Notes: generated by a model from the letters alone, not told the origin. A stretch of DNA of 64,000 nucleotides from Parapedobacter pyrenivorans_A (GCF_041925275.1 NZ_JBHEUZ010000006.1:186001-250000), one strand, 5' to 3'. Positions 1 through 9,082 are shown, counted from the first letter of the stretch. A program made the numbers and translations.

Positions 1-1648
1 CATTGACCAATGACATGGGATTGTCCATGTCTAAGAACGGTGACAATTGGTAGCTGCCGTCGCTATTGTATATAGGAAGTGTCGGATCGAAATTGAGTGC
101 CGTATACATGGCCCCCGATTGGGCGTTAATACCGAAGCCCGAAGGCACCTGTTCGTTATGTGCGTAGCTCACGTTCAAAGCTGTCCCCACTTCGAGACGG
201 TCGGTAATGTTAGCACTGATGTTGAGCTTTGCTGCATACCGGCTAAACGTAGTGTTTTTCAACACCCCCCCTTGGTCGAACGCATTCAAGGCGAGGTAAT
301 AGCGATTTTGCGCGCTTCCACCACTGAAAGCCAGGCTATGGTTTTGTATGGGCGCATGATTGTCGAACACGAGGTTTTGCCAATCCGTACCGGACGCATT
401 GACATCCGCAACCCGATCGGACTCGGGTGAAGCTCCGGCATCTATTAACCCGTTGATGACATCGATGTATTCTGCCGTCGTGAGCAAATCAACGGTGTTC
501 GCTACACGCTGCTGGCCATACGACCCGCTGTAAGACACGGTAGTACGGCCTGCCTTCCCCTTTTTCGTGGTTACCATAATGACGCCATTCGCTCCCCTCG
601 ATCCATAAATAGCGGTAGCCGAAGCGTCTTTGAGGATCTCAATCGATTCGATATCTTCGGGATTGATACCTGCTAAGGGATTTCGTGGCGACGGGGATGA
701 GTCGAAATTGGCTCCACCGCCCCCTGCTACCGGCGAATTATCAATAGGCAACCCGTCGATGACGTATAACGGGCTCGTTCCGGCGTTGACAGAACTAGCT
801 CCCCGGATACGTACCGCAACGCCTCCACCCGGCTCACCACTGCTTTGGACAAACTGCACGCCGGCCGCCTTTCCGGCGATCAATTGGTCGAACGTCGCAT
901 TAGTCCCCTTATTGAAATCCTCGGCACGGATGGAACTCACCGCCCCGGTAATGTCGCTTTTCCGTTGGGTACCATACCCGACCACAACCACTTCGCTCAG
1001 GTCGGCCACAGTGGGGTTCATCGCTATAGAAGTCAAATCGGCGGATGCTGCGAGCTCACGGGTTTCGTAACCGACGAACGAAATCACCAACACGGCGTTT
1101 CGCTCCACATTATTGAGCGAAAATCGCCCATCGCTCGCCGTACTGGTTTCGTGCGGCAATCCTTTTATCCGCACCGCGGCGCCTTGCAACGGATTACCCT
1201 GCTCATCCACTACCCTTCCGGACACGGTTTGCTGTTGCAATTCCTTGTCAATACGGACGCTGCTCCGGGGCGACCTCCGTTCGACCGGCCGTTCCTTGAT
1301 AACAATTTCGTTGCCTGTTATCACATAATCCAATGGAAGGTCTGCCAAGAGCCGCGCCATGGCATCTTTCAGTTCCACATTGGTCAACGATACCGATAGC
1401 GGCGGGATCTCCTTGATGTGGCGCACGCTATAAACAACGGAATATCCTGTTTGGATACGGATATCAGAAAAAATACGGCGAAGCCCCGCGTTTTCCCGGT
1501 GGATGGTCAGCTTCTGTGCCGAAGTTTCGGCAAAGACCTGAACCAGGCAGACCGTCAAAAGAAAATACGTGATCTTCATAACCCTCAATAACAATGTTGT
1601 CGGGATGGCAATCGCTTTACGATTGCCCATTAATAAATAATTGTCCAT
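1..1648 (-). CDS. STN-domain SusC-like TonB-dependent receptor (3' part outside the window)
   Basis: This is the N-terminal half (about 549 residues) of an outer-membrane TonB-dependent receptor that imports oligosaccharides with a SusD partner. I read it as one open frame with no stop down to base 1. The order is a signal segment ending near FAETSAQ, a secretin/TonB short N-terminal (STN) domain, a carboxypeptidase-regulatory-like domain (TVSGRVVDEQGNPLQGA), the TonB-box-like SEVVVVGYGTQRKSDITGAV, and a plug domain with LYVIDGLPI and ATAIYGSRGANGVIMVTTKKG. The ATG at 1648 is chosen because it gives the long leader with LLRVMK seen in related receptors; an in-frame ATG lies at 1579. STN receptors pass a substrate signal to a FecR anti-sigma factor, and FecR and an ECF sigma gene lie directly upstream. 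The SusD partner is presumably beyond the left edge. Confidence 0.93.
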   Translation of the reverse strand, partial: MDNYLLMGNRKAIAIPTTLLLRVMKITYFLLTVCLVQVFAETSAQKLTIHRENAGLRRIFSDIRIQTGYSVVYSVRHIKEIPPLSVSLTNVELKDAMARLLADLPLDYVITGNEIVIKERPVERRSPRSSVRIDKELQQQTVSGRVVDEQGNPLQGAAVRIKGLPHETSTASDGRFSLNNVERNAVLVISFVGYETRELAASADLTSIAMNPTVADLSEVVVVGYGTQRKSDITGAVSSIRAEDFNKGTNATFDQLIAGKAAGVQFVQSSGEPGGGVAVRIRGASSVNAGTSPLYVIDGLPIDNSPVAGGGGANFDSSPSPRNPLAGINPEDIESIEILKDASATAIYGSRGANGVIMVTTKKGKAGRTTVSYSGSYGQQRVANTVDLLTTAEYIDVINGLIDAGASPESDRVADVNASGTDWQNLVFDNHAPIQNHSLAFSGGSAQNRYYLALNAFDQGGVLKNTTFSRYAAKLNISANITDRLEVGTALNVSYAHNEQVPSGFGINAQSGAMYTALNFDPTLPIYNSDGSYQLSPFLDMDNPMSLVN

Positions 1649-1795
1649 AAAATGGTTAACGATGCGACAAACAACATCAATCGTCTTTGAAAGCTGCAGA
1701 CGGTTAGTTATGTTTGTCAGGTGTTTTGATAATCGGCCAAGCCCGTCAATTGCAAGCGGCAGGCTACCCGAAAGTTAATTTATCATCACAATTGG

Positions 1796-1819
1796 CCGGA
1801 GATGTCTCACCATCTCCGG
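1796..1819 (-). terminator. stem-loop between FecR and SusC genes
   Basis: A perfect 9-bp inverted repeat (CCGGAGATG and CATCTCCGG) with a 6-nt loop lies 20 bases after the FecR stop and before the SusC start. No clear T-run follows it on the minus strand, so it may be a partial terminator or an RNA-processing hairpin that sets different levels of FecR and SusC rather than a full stop. Confidence 0.35.
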
Positions 1820-1838
1820 TTTTAGTTGTTGGTCAGTA

Positions 1839-2933
1839 TTACGGTATAACAACAATCCCCCTTTCCTCAATTTTAAAATGGACTTGCCCGGTCAGTTCCA
1901 ATCGGCGCAATACTTCCGATACATTTGCGTACCTCGATACCGCGCCACCAAAGCGCAGCTGTTTATCCGCGCCCTCAAAACGGATATCGACATTGTACCA
2001 GCGGCTTATACTCCGCATGATATGTTCCAGTGTTTCTTCATTAAATGCGATTTCGCCCGATTTCCATGCAACAAATGGCGATGTATCGACCTTTGCTATC
2101 GCTATCTCCTGTTCCTGGATCACTGCCTGGTGCCCCGGCGACAAACGCTGTGTATGCTGTGCGGTAGAAACAACGATTTCCCCTTCCAACAGGGTCGTTT
2201 GTTCGCCAACCTCATCCGCGTAGGCGGCCACGTTGAAAGACGTACCCAATACGGCAATTTCCTGCCCAGCGGTTTTTACCACAAATGGATGGTCTGGATT
2301 TTTGGTCACTTCGAAATACGCCTCGCCAACCAGCGTCACTTCACGCCTTGTTTTAGCAAATCGCTGCGGAAACCGCAATCGGGAATCCGCATTCAGCCAA
2401 ACTTTCGTGCCATCGGTAAGTATCACTTGGTAGATGCCCCCACGCGGCGTAATGATTTCATTGTACGCATCCTCATCCGTCGCCATACTTTCGTCTAGTC
2501 CGTCTACCACCGTGTTGTCTGTATAAAGCAACCGATCCGCTAGCATCATGACCCCTTGCTGGCTACTGTCCAACTGCACCGTTTGCCCTCCCGCCAGCGT
2601 GAGGGTGGCCCGGTTGCCGCCCGCCGGTATATCCGCCAGTTGGCCGGCCGGCAAGGGGTCGCCCCCCGAACGGTACAACAGGGCAATAGCTACCATCAAT
2701 ACCAGGGATGCGGCCACAGCCAGCCAAGGCGCCATTACGCCGACGTTATGGGTTGGTAGGCGCTCTTGCATGCGCCGCCATATACGCTTTTTTACGGCTG
2801 CGTCAATCGTGGTGGGCTCGTTGCTATACGTGTGCAGATGCAGGCTCTCGATCAGCAAATACTCCTCTTCGGAGCACTCCCCCCGTCGATAGCGCTCCAA
2901 TAGCTTTTCCAAGTCGTTTTTGTCCATCAACAT
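1839..2933 (-). CDS. FecR-family anti-sigma factor
   Basis: This 364-residue inner-membrane protein should sequester the ECF sigma factor encoded just upstream and release it when the STN receptor binds substrate. The N-terminal cytosolic segment (about 1-65) carries the sigma-binding region with ERYRRGECSEEE. One membrane helix follows (about 67-87, APWLAVAASLVLMVAIALLY). The FecR domain starts around ITPRGGIYQVILTDGTKVWL and continues through EVTLVGEAYFEV and VLGTSFNVAAY. A C-terminal DUF4974-like region ends the protein (FNEETLEHIMRSISRWYNVD). A second ATG two codons in (2927) is equally possible. It lies 36 bases after the sigma gene and shares its direction. Family assignment is firm; the identity of the partners rests on gene order. 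Confidence 0.93.
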   Translation of the reverse strand: MLMDKNDLEKLLERYRRGECSEEEYLLIESLHLHTYSNEPTTIDAAVKKRIWRRMQERLPTHNVGVMAPWLAVAASLVLMVAIALLYRSGGDPLPAGQLADIPAGGNRATLTLAGGQTVQLDSSQQGVMMLADRLLYTDNTVVDGLDESMATDEDAYNEIITPRGGIYQVILTDGTKVWLNADSRLRFPQRFAKTRREVTLVGEAYFEVTKNPDHPFVVKTAGQEIAVLGTSFNVAAYADEVGEQTTLLEGEIVVSTAQHTQRLSPGHQAVIQEQEIAIAKVDTSPFVAWKSGEIAFNEETLEHIMRSISRWYNVDIRFEGADKQLRFGGAVSRYANVSEVLRRLELTGQVHFKIEERGIVVIP

Positions 2934-2969
2934 TATCGGTCTATATAATGGTGACGGATAAAACTGCAG

Positions 2970-3551
2970 TTAGGGTAAAAAATAATTTAAGATAATCACG
3001 ATGCCTAGCAAACTTCTTTTCAGGATAATCAAGGCATTTTTTATTTGGCGGTTCACATTGTCGCGGGAGACCTGCAAGCAATCGCTGATTTGCTGGTGGG
3101 TCATCTGTTCAAGCCGGCTTAATGAGAAGATGGCGCGCATCTTCGGCGGCATTTTATCCATGCAAGCTTCAAAGCGGTGCATCAGCTCCTTCTCAAAAAG
3201 TTGTTCATCGGTTGTGTAATTCCCTTGATCGTAGGTACGTTTCAAGTCATCGAGGTAGGATGATCGGTATTTCGAACGGTCGATACGATCGATCACCTTA
3301 TTGAGTGTTGCCCGGAATAGATAGGCTTTCAGTGAACTGGTTATTTTCACGGATGCCCGCTTCTCCCAAAGCGTGGCGAATAACTCCTGCACTACGTCTT
3401 CGGCATCATCCGGATCGGACATGGCATTGCGGGCGTAACTCCAAAGGGGCATCCAATACCGTTCATATAACGCTTTAAATGCGGCCTGGTCGTCGTTTCG
3501 AATCAATGCCCAAAGCACCTCATCGTCTGTACGCTTGCTGAAATCTCCCAT
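2970..3551 (-). CDS. ECF-type RNA polymerase sigma-70 factor
   Basis: This is a 193-residue sigma factor of the extracytoplasmic-function class common beside FecR genes in Bacteroidota. Region 2 is visible as FKALYERYWMPLWSYARNAM followed by DPDDAEDVVQELFATLWEKR, and region 4 as MPPKMRAIFSLSRLEQMTHQ followed by QISDCLQVSRDNVNRQIKNA, a helix-turn-helix. The ATG at 3551 (MGDFSKRTDD) is preferred over a TTG two codons upstream. Its activity should be held by the FecR protein encoded next and released by the STN-type SusC. The sulfatase gene lies 96 bases upstream in the same direction and may share transcripts with it. Confidence 0.94.
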   Translation of the reverse strand: MGDFSKRTDDEVLWALIRNDDQAAFKALYERYWMPLWSYARNAMSDPDDAEDVVQELFATLWEKRASVKITSSLKAYLFRATLNKVIDRIDRSKYRSSYLDDLKRTYDQGNYTTDEQLFEKELMHRFEACMDKMPPKMRAIFSLSRLEQMTHQQISDCLQVSRDNVNRQIKNALIILKRSLLGIVIILNYFLP

Positions 3552-3647
3552 GATCAACGAATAATGTGATCGCTAAATTTCTACTCTTCCATTAGATTTC
3601 AAAACCATGCGCATAAATCCTGCATATCCATGCACACTTTATACCCA

Positions 3648-5033
3648 TTAATCCCTCTTAATCGGCACATCCAGCGCCGCTCCTTTATCTCCCTGTGCGT
3701 CCATCCAACCTTGTAACTTCACTAGATAGCTTTGAACCAGCTTGCGAAATTCAGGCTCCCCCGCCAGGTTTTCCAGTTCATCGGGATCTTTGGCGATATC
3801 ATAAAATTCCATTGCCGGTTTCTTCACAATGCGCTCCGTCAGCAATTTTGCCTGCTCATCATCGGTAGCACGATCTACCCAACTGGTCCATGCCAACTTC
3901 TCATTGTCGGTATTCAGCATGTACTTGATGTAGTAGGCCGAATCGGGCATAAGGTTCCAAATCAATTTGTAACGGAGATCGCGCACACTCCGGCTTGGAT
4001 AGGCAGGTCCTTCGGGAATATTGTTGTGAATGCCGTAGGCCACATCGCGGTGTTGTATTTCTTTCTTCGACAGCACCTGCTTGAAACTCCGGCCGTCCAA
4101 TCCAGCAATTGGCTTTCCGCCCACGATGTCGACTAACGTGGGCGTAATATCTTCATACTGCACAATGGCATCGGTTTCCGAACCCGGCCGCACATTTCCA
4201 GACCATTTCACGATCATCGAACTTTTCTGTCCATTGTCATATAACGTCCATTTGCCACCGGGAAACTGGGGTCCCTGTTCACCCAAGAAAATGACAATCG
4301 TGTTGTCGCTGGTTCCGGTCTCTTCCAGCAGGTTCATGATGTCGCCCACCTGATCATCTAGCCGCCGTACCTCCGCAAGGTACTTTCGGAATTCGGATCT
4401 TGTAAGTTCCGTATCTACCCAATGGGCAGGCAAGACAAGTTTCTCCGGATCGAATTCGTCCGGGTTGCCCACCGTCCACGGCGTATGCGGGTTGATGCTC
4501 ATGACAAAAAGGCAATAGGGATCATCTTGGACGATGTAATTTCTCACACTATCCAGGAAATACTCATCCGTCGAAGCCACACAATTCGGTTCAAACCCAT
4601 CTATCAAGTCAAAAGGGAAAACATTACTTGGTTTCGTCATGTGGTCCTTGCCAGTAAGGCCAACACGATACCCAAGGTCAGCCAGGTAATGGGCTACACT
4701 TTTCAGGTTGCCGTATACCGGCTTATGGTTCTGGTATGCACCATGCTTCACCGGATACAGCCCTGTGAATAACGACGCCCGGGTAGGTATGCACATCGCC
4801 TCTGACGCAATCATTGCATTGAACTTCATCCCCTCCGAGGCCAATTGATCGATGTGGGTTGTTTTCAGGTTCTGCCCGCCGTAGCAACTCAGTTGCCGCG
4901 AATCCAAGTCGTCTGCCATGATGATAATGATATTGGGTTTTTCCGGCACTTGAGCCCATGCGGCGGTTCTACTGAAAAACAATATGGCCAACAATACAGT
5001 CGATATACGATGGTCGGTTATTCTCTTCATCAT
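3648..5033 (-). CDS. exported sulfatase of the alkaline-phosphatase superfamily
   Basis: This 461-residue enzyme should hydrolyse sulfate esters, probably on sulfated carbohydrates in the periplasm. A signal peptide ends near AAWAQ (residue 28). The metal site begins at NIIIIMADDLD (Asp41/Asp42). The sulfatase signature is C81-I-P-T-R85 inside EAMCIPTRASLFTGLYP; Cys81 is the residue normally converted to formylglycine, so a maturase encoded elsewhere is needed. Further family blocks are GLTGKDHM, FLGEQGPQFPGGKWTLYDNG and DITPTLVDIVGG. Its promoter region (5080-5182) carries an architecture shared with two other operons here. Gene order sulfatase, sigma, FecR, STN-SusC suggests a sulfated-glycan system. 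The substrate cannot be read from the sequence. Confidence 0.93.
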   Translation of the reverse strand: MMKRITDHRISTVLLAILFFSRTAAWAQVPEKPNIIIIMADDLDSRQLSCYGGQNLKTTHIDQLASEGMKFNAMIASEAMCIPTRASLFTGLYPVKHGAYQNHKPVYGNLKSVAHYLADLGYRVGLTGKDHMTKPSNVFPFDLIDGFEPNCVASTDEYFLDSVRNYIVQDDPYCLFVMSINPHTPWTVGNPDEFDPEKLVLPAHWVDTELTRSEFRKYLAEVRRLDDQVGDIMNLLEETGTSDNTIVIFLGEQGPQFPGGKWTLYDNGQKSSMIVKWSGNVRPGSETDAIVQYEDITPTLVDIVGGKPIAGLDGRSFKQVLSKKEIQHRDVAYGIHNNIPEGPAYPSRSVRDLRYKLIWNLMPDSAYYIKYMLNTDNEKLAWTSWVDRATDDEQAKLLTERIVKKPAMEFYDIAKDPDELENLAGEPEFRKLVQSYLVKLQGWMDAQGDKGAALDVPIKRD

Positions 5034-5079
5034 CCCAATAAAAGTTACGTGTTCCTATCGGTTATAATTGTCCCTAACA

Positions 5080-5182
5080 CAAAGATACGGGAACGCACTC
5101 CCGCAAAACCACGATATGTTACCCCTTTTTAGTCAAATTATATCATCCCATATCACCTAGATACTATACGGATGACAAATCA
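5080..5182 (-). promoter_or_regulatory. shared 103-bp promoter architecture, copy 1 (sulfatase)
   Basis: Read on the minus strand, it has TGATTTGTCA (5173-5182), a 25-nt variable spacer, a conserved 43-bp block (5105-5147) starting GATGATATAATTTGAC and ending GGTTTT, a 17-nt variable spacer, then the -7 box TATCTTTG (5080-5087). Copies 2 and 3 (21618-21720, 24897-24999) have the same blocks at identical distances. The 43-bp blocks match at 38 of 43 positions in every pair and at 36 of 43 in all three, while the spacers differ. The sulfatase start is 46 bases downstream. The block ends where a -33 element should be, which fits an activator-dependent promoter. Confidence 0.82.
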
Positions 5183-5330
5183 CGCTTCACCAAATACGTA
5201 AGCTGCATTTATGCCGCTGCTCAGCAAAGGGGCTTGCCTATCCTTTCCCTATCCGAATGTACGTTTTTCCCGTATGTTTGCCGTATACCCTTCGATAAAG
5301 TGCCGTCTTTTGGCCTTTTTAACGAGATAC

Positions 5331-5374
5331 ATACGGGTATCATACGGATATCATACGGGTATCGCACGGATGAG
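5331..5374. repeat. 11-bp tandem repeat
   Basis: Three head-to-tail units atacgggtatc / atacggatatc / atacgggtatc (5331-5363) are followed by a degenerate fourth unit (gcacggatgag). The period is about one helical turn. It lies between the 3' end of the MG2-like gene and the conserved blocks upstream of the sulfatase. Function is unknown. Confidence 0.7.
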
Positions 5375-5399
5375 GGATAAGGGAAAGTGGGCTATCCTT

Positions 5400-8258
5400 T
5401 TATTCATCTTCTACCCGTAAATAGCTATGCGCTACGCCAATCCCGCCAAATAAATCCGTACCCTGCACTACCACTACATACCCTCCGGGGTTGTCTGAAG
5501 TATAAAAAGCGAAATTCGCTTTACCGTCTTTGTCTACCAATACCTCGGGATTCCAATACAATGTCGCCCGCGTATCGGCGGCTGACTCGTCGCGCTCCGG
5601 TGTGGTATACCGCGGGCTGTAAAATTCCGGCGAAACCACCGGGACCAATGGCCTCAAACGGTACTCACCCGGAATCTTGTTGAGGAACGGGCCGGTGCCG
5701 AGGCGTGTGGTGATTTCAATGAATGCGAGGCCGCGGGTACCTATTCCCTGAGCCAAGATATTTTCCTTCATACCCAAATGCCGGTTCTGGTAACGCGACT
5801 TATAACGCATACTGCTCATGACTTCCATACCGACAATATCTTCGGCCTTGAAAAGCTTCAGGTACGGACGCAGATAGTTCATATAACCCCTAGGATCAAA
5901 ATCTTCGATCAATGTTTCATCAGTGGGGAGCCAAGGCATAGATTTATCGGCAACATACCTTCCATCCGGATAATAGAATCGGCTTAACTCCATTCCATCA
6001 ATGACAAAGCGAGCGTAGTTCGTGCCCACGCTATATACCTGCCCCCGGCTTATGATATCTGGGATGGGCGGCATTGTCGGAATATATTGACCCTTTCCAT
6101 CCACATACTGCATCCCGAACTTATCCACATGCTCGTGGATCAGATCGAACAGCGTCTTTTTGGGCGTGTCCTCGAACGCCGCTTGCAGGATAACCTGATC
6201 CGCCCCGCCGCCCTTGTTCAGGTTCTTCGAACCCGGTATCTGCGCCTGGGCCGTAACCACCGCCTCCTCCAGCATGATACTGCCCGGATCGATCCGCCCC
6301 AGTACTCGTGCCCGCGATTCCATCAACTGCCGGGAAGCCGTGTCGGCCGGCAACATACCAGGGATGAAACGCCTCCCCGACCTTATTGATGACGGGTTCG
6401 GAAACGACGGTTCCGCCAGCTCCACACGGATACCGTAATCCTTGTCCCGCTTGTTCAGTGCCTTCAGCACCATGCTCACCGTATCGGTCGCAAACGGACC
6501 GAAACCATCGAAGCGGAAGCCGCCTTCCGCGTTGGTCGACGTATCCCGTAGCAACGCGCCCGCCGATCCCATCCGCGCCAGCAGCGTGATGCCCGAACCT
6601 TTAACCGGCCGACCCACGACGTCAACAACACGCCCGGAAACCGAAAAACCCCTTTCACGACTGAAAACCGGGGAGTCATGCCTCCGCACGTATCGCACCC
6701 ACCCTTGCGTAAGCAGCAATGCGTCCATCGCCGGGGAGTCCGGATGTTTTATGTAATAGTAGGGATCCTCGACCTTCCCCCACAGGTCCGAACCCAGCAG
6801 CATGTGGCTCAGCAAATTGTCGCCGTATGCATCGAAGGCGACCTGCCCCTTGTCTAGCACCGCAACCGAAAAGCTGCCCACCGGGATGGGTTTGCCTTCG
6901 GTGTCACGCACACGCAGCGTCAGCCCCACGCTGTCCCGTGTGCCGTACGCTGCACGGTCGGTATTCAACTGCATATCCAGGCCATTGCCGTGCCACACGA
7001 ACACCGAGCGGCCGTTCAATGGCGTCAGGTCATTGTCGTAAACGGTGAAGCGGATAACACCCGAAGGAAAGAGGTCTTTGGCGAACGAGCGGGCGTAAGG
7101 TCCGGTCAGTGGCGGCGTGGACCCACGGATGCCCACGGCATCCCGCGCCTCCGCCGTGAAATGGCACACCCGGCCGTGTAAGTCCGGCGTCGCGTCTATT
7201 ACCACTGTCACGCTGTCCGATCCCGGTTCGCTGGCCACACGGAGCACCGTGCCCGAGGGTGCCACCGCCGGCAGTGCATGCCGCGAACCGCCCTCTAGTA
7301 CCGCCGTGTAACTCGTGCCTGCTTCGGGCGTAAACTCCACCACCCCCATGCCACGATGCACCGATGCAAATGTACAAACCTCTGCACCCGTGTCATCGAC
7401 AATCACTCCGGCGACGCCCGTTCCGTTGCCATAAATATCCAGTGCCTTGAATCCCAGCCGTTGGCCGAACCCGGCAACGAAGTGCCCGCCTTCGGGAAGG
7501 AACTGCAAGTCTAGTTCGCCCTCGCCAAATGCCGATATCGGCATGCGGAAGTCCAGCCCGTCCTCGCCGGAAACCTCCAGCACCAAATCGCGATTGCTGG
7601 ATGCCGCTGCCAGCAACGTATCCAGGTAAAGGCTACCCGAATCGCTTGGGAGCATCCGCACGTCCAGCCGCTTACGCCGGCCATCCAGCAACCGCACCGA
7701 AACCGGCTTCCGTTCGGTAACCGCACCTCCGCTGCCCACCAAGCCGGCGTGAAGCAGAAACCGACCGTTGGAAAAGCCTACCTCGCCTACCCGCACACGC
7801 CACCCGTTAGCGTTCGGATCTACCACCCGGAAACGATCCACATACAGCGATGTGTCGCCGTAGTTCCGCATCCAGTTGGTGTAGGCCCGTAACGTGTATT
7901 CCCCTTGGGCATAATCCTCCTCATCTAGTACGATACGGCCACTGAATCCGCCCCAATGTCCGGGTGAGCTTACTCGCCTTACCACCTTTCCTGCACCGTC
8001 TATCACCTCCACATACGCCACATCGAGGCTATCGCCCGGCATGTACGTGTCCGCACGTAGCACGTAGCCCCGGTACCACAACGTATCACCCAGCAGGTAG
8101 TCGCCGCGATCGCGGTGGATGAATAACTTCTCTCGGGGAAAAGCGGAGCGCATGGACGCCACTTCCGCGATACGGTTATCAATAGACAGCGATTGACCGT
8201 AGCCGAAATTTGCAGCGATAACGCCCAGCGAAAGCAAACAGCTGATATACTTCATCAT
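5400..8258 (-). CDS. large exported MG2/carboxypeptidase-regulatory/plug-like protein
   Basis: This 952-residue protein has a signal peptide (MMKYISCLLSLGVIAANFGYGQ). Its N-terminal part resembles an alpha-2-macroglobulin MG2-type domain: EKLFIHRDRGDYLLGDTLWY, then DVAYVEVIDGAGKVVRRVSS and GEYTLRAYTNWMRNYGD. A carboxypeptidase-regulatory-like module follows near FSVSGRVVDVVGRPVKGSG, then a region like a degenerate TonB-receptor plug (ARFVIDGMELSRFY and EDIVGMEVMSSMRYKSRY), and a C-terminal beta domain (GKANFAFYTSDNPGGYVVVV). Such multidomain proteins are common in Bacteroidota and often annotated only by one domain. No protease or glycosidase active site is evident. It lies between a SusCD operon and the sulfatase, both on the same strand. 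A role in envelope processing or polymer handling is a guess. Confidence 0.8.
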   Translation of the reverse strand: MMKYISCLLSLGVIAANFGYGQSLSIDNRIAEVASMRSAFPREKLFIHRDRGDYLLGDTLWYRGYVLRADTYMPGDSLDVAYVEVIDGAGKVVRRVSSPGHWGGFSGRIVLDEEDYAQGEYTLRAYTNWMRNYGDTSLYVDRFRVVDPNANGWRVRVGEVGFSNGRFLLHAGLVGSGGAVTERKPVSVRLLDGRRKRLDVRMLPSDSGSLYLDTLLAAASSNRDLVLEVSGEDGLDFRMPISAFGEGELDLQFLPEGGHFVAGFGQRLGFKALDIYGNGTGVAGVIVDDTGAEVCTFASVHRGMGVVEFTPEAGTSYTAVLEGGSRHALPAVAPSGTVLRVASEPGSDSVTVVIDATPDLHGRVCHFTAEARDAVGIRGSTPPLTGPYARSFAKDLFPSGVIRFTVYDNDLTPLNGRSVFVWHGNGLDMQLNTDRAAYGTRDSVGLTLRVRDTEGKPIPVGSFSVAVLDKGQVAFDAYGDNLLSHMLLGSDLWGKVEDPYYYIKHPDSPAMDALLLTQGWVRYVRRHDSPVFSRERGFSVSGRVVDVVGRPVKGSGITLLARMGSAGALLRDTSTNAEGGFRFDGFGPFATDTVSMVLKALNKRDKDYGIRVELAEPSFPNPSSIRSGRRFIPGMLPADTASRQLMESRARVLGRIDPGSIMLEEAVVTAQAQIPGSKNLNKGGGADQVILQAAFEDTPKKTLFDLIHEHVDKFGMQYVDGKGQYIPTMPPIPDIISRGQVYSVGTNYARFVIDGMELSRFYYPDGRYVADKSMPWLPTDETLIEDFDPRGYMNYLRPYLKLFKAEDIVGMEVMSSMRYKSRYQNRHLGMKENILAQGIGTRGLAFIEITTRLGTGPFLNKIPGEYRLRPLVPVVSPEFYSPRYTTPERDESAADTRATLYWNPEVLVDKDGKANFAFYTSDNPGGYVVVVQGTDLFGGIGVAHSYLRVEDE

Positions 8259-8345
8259 CTAGAAATTCGGTTTATCTGCCATGACAGTGTCACGGTCCAT
8301 TGGTTAGCATGTACCGGATCCGGTGCATCCTATAAATACAAATAA

Positions 8346-8368
8346 CCGTCTCGCCCAAGGCGAGACGG
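8346..8368 (-). terminator. hairpin terminator after the SusC/SusD/DUF3823 operon
   Basis: A perfect 10-bp GC-rich stem (CCGTCTCGCC with GGCGAGACGG) closes on a 3-nt loop 22 bases past the DUF3823 stop. On the minus strand it is followed by TTATTTGTATTTATAGG, a T-rich stretch. It separates this operon from the MG2-like gene. Confidence 0.7.
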
Positions 8369-8390
8369 CTAAAGATAACCTTTTTTGCGT

Positions 8391-9077
8391 TTATCGCAAT
8401 CTTACGACCTGCGAATAAATCGCTTGGTCTTTGCCTGCTGGCCGCAGCCCTACGCGGGCATACAGCGCCCCGCCGGACTTGAAGTCGCCATTATTTGTGA
8501 GATCGATCGATCCGGTGACGGTACTTCCAGCTGCCGCATCATTGATATTGACCCGGGCCGTGTACGACACATCGTCGACAAAGGAGGTTTTACCCACCAA
8601 AATCATTACGTACTCAATATCAAGGCCACCGGCCACTTCGTTGATTTGAAAGGAGGCGTTGGCTTTATTACCGCTCAAAGACAACTGCACGTTAGATAAC
8701 GTATAGAATGGCGTCACTTCGATATCTACATTCGCCGTCCCTTTTAGGTTCACCACCGTGGTGTCGCGGTCGTTCACCCAAGGGCCGTTATTATTGCGGG
8801 TAACCAATTTATACTCACCATCGAAAAGTTTGGCTTCAAACGTGCCATCCTGTCCAACAAATACCGGAATGGGGTCACGAAACGCATATCCGTCTTGGTA
8901 CAATAGAAGCTGTACCGCTTCACCCGTACCCTTGACACCCACGGGCTCGCCGTTGTAAACCACACGGCCCATCAATTTTGATTCCGGTGCGTCATAATTA
9001 TCCAGTCCGCAACTGCTCACCGCCACTATCGCGGGAAGCAATAACATATTCACGTATTTTTTCATTGTTGTCATCAT
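8391..9077 (-). CDS. DUF3823 surface lipoprotein (SusE/F-like position)
   Basis: This 228-residue protein begins with a lipoprotein signal whose lipobox is AVSSC, followed by LDNYDAPESKLMGRVVYNGE. The first half resembles the regulatory-like domain of DUF3823 (GTFEAKLFDGEYKLVTRNNN and GPWVNDRDTTVVNLKGT), and the second half is a further all-beta domain (SLSGNKANASFQINEVAGG). Proteins of this family are encoded third after SusC and SusD and are thought to sit on the cell surface and assist glycan capture, by analogy with SusE and SusF. Here it starts 5 bases after the SusD stop, so translation is probably coupled. An internal ATG four codons in gives a more usual signal start. Confidence 0.87.
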   Translation of the reverse strand: MMTTMKKYVNMLLLPAIVAVSSCGLDNYDAPESKLMGRVVYNGEPVGVKGTGEAVQLLLYQDGYAFRDPIPVFVGQDGTFEAKLFDGEYKLVTRNNNGPWVNDRDTTVVNLKGTANVDIEVTPFYTLSNVQLSLSGNKANASFQINEVAGGLDIEYVMILVGKTSFVDDVSYTARVNINDAAAGSTVTGSIDLTNNGDFKSGGALYARVGLRPAGKDQAIYSQVVRLR

Positions 9078-9082
9078 AAAGT

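Larger units (their letters stand above)
5034..5399. other. intergenic region before the sulfatase
   Basis: This 366-base gap holds the sulfatase promoter with its conserved upstream blocks (5080-5182) and a short 11-bp tandem repeat (5331-5374). I see no convincing coding sequence; the short open frames on the plus strand lack recognisable features. Confidence 0.6.

Noticed and set aside
1..1648. Truncated SusC pseudogene at the left edge
   Set aside because: The frame is open to base 1 and all N-terminal domains are intact; it is cut only by the window.
5331..5374. CRISPR-like array or plasmid iterons
   Set aside because: Units are only 11 bp, directly abutting with no spacers, and no cas or replication gene is nearby.
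8309..8326. Palindrome around ACCGGATCCGGT as an operator
   Set aside because: A perfect 12-bp palindrome exists at 8313-8324, but there is no second copy, no promoter pattern and no regulator beside it.
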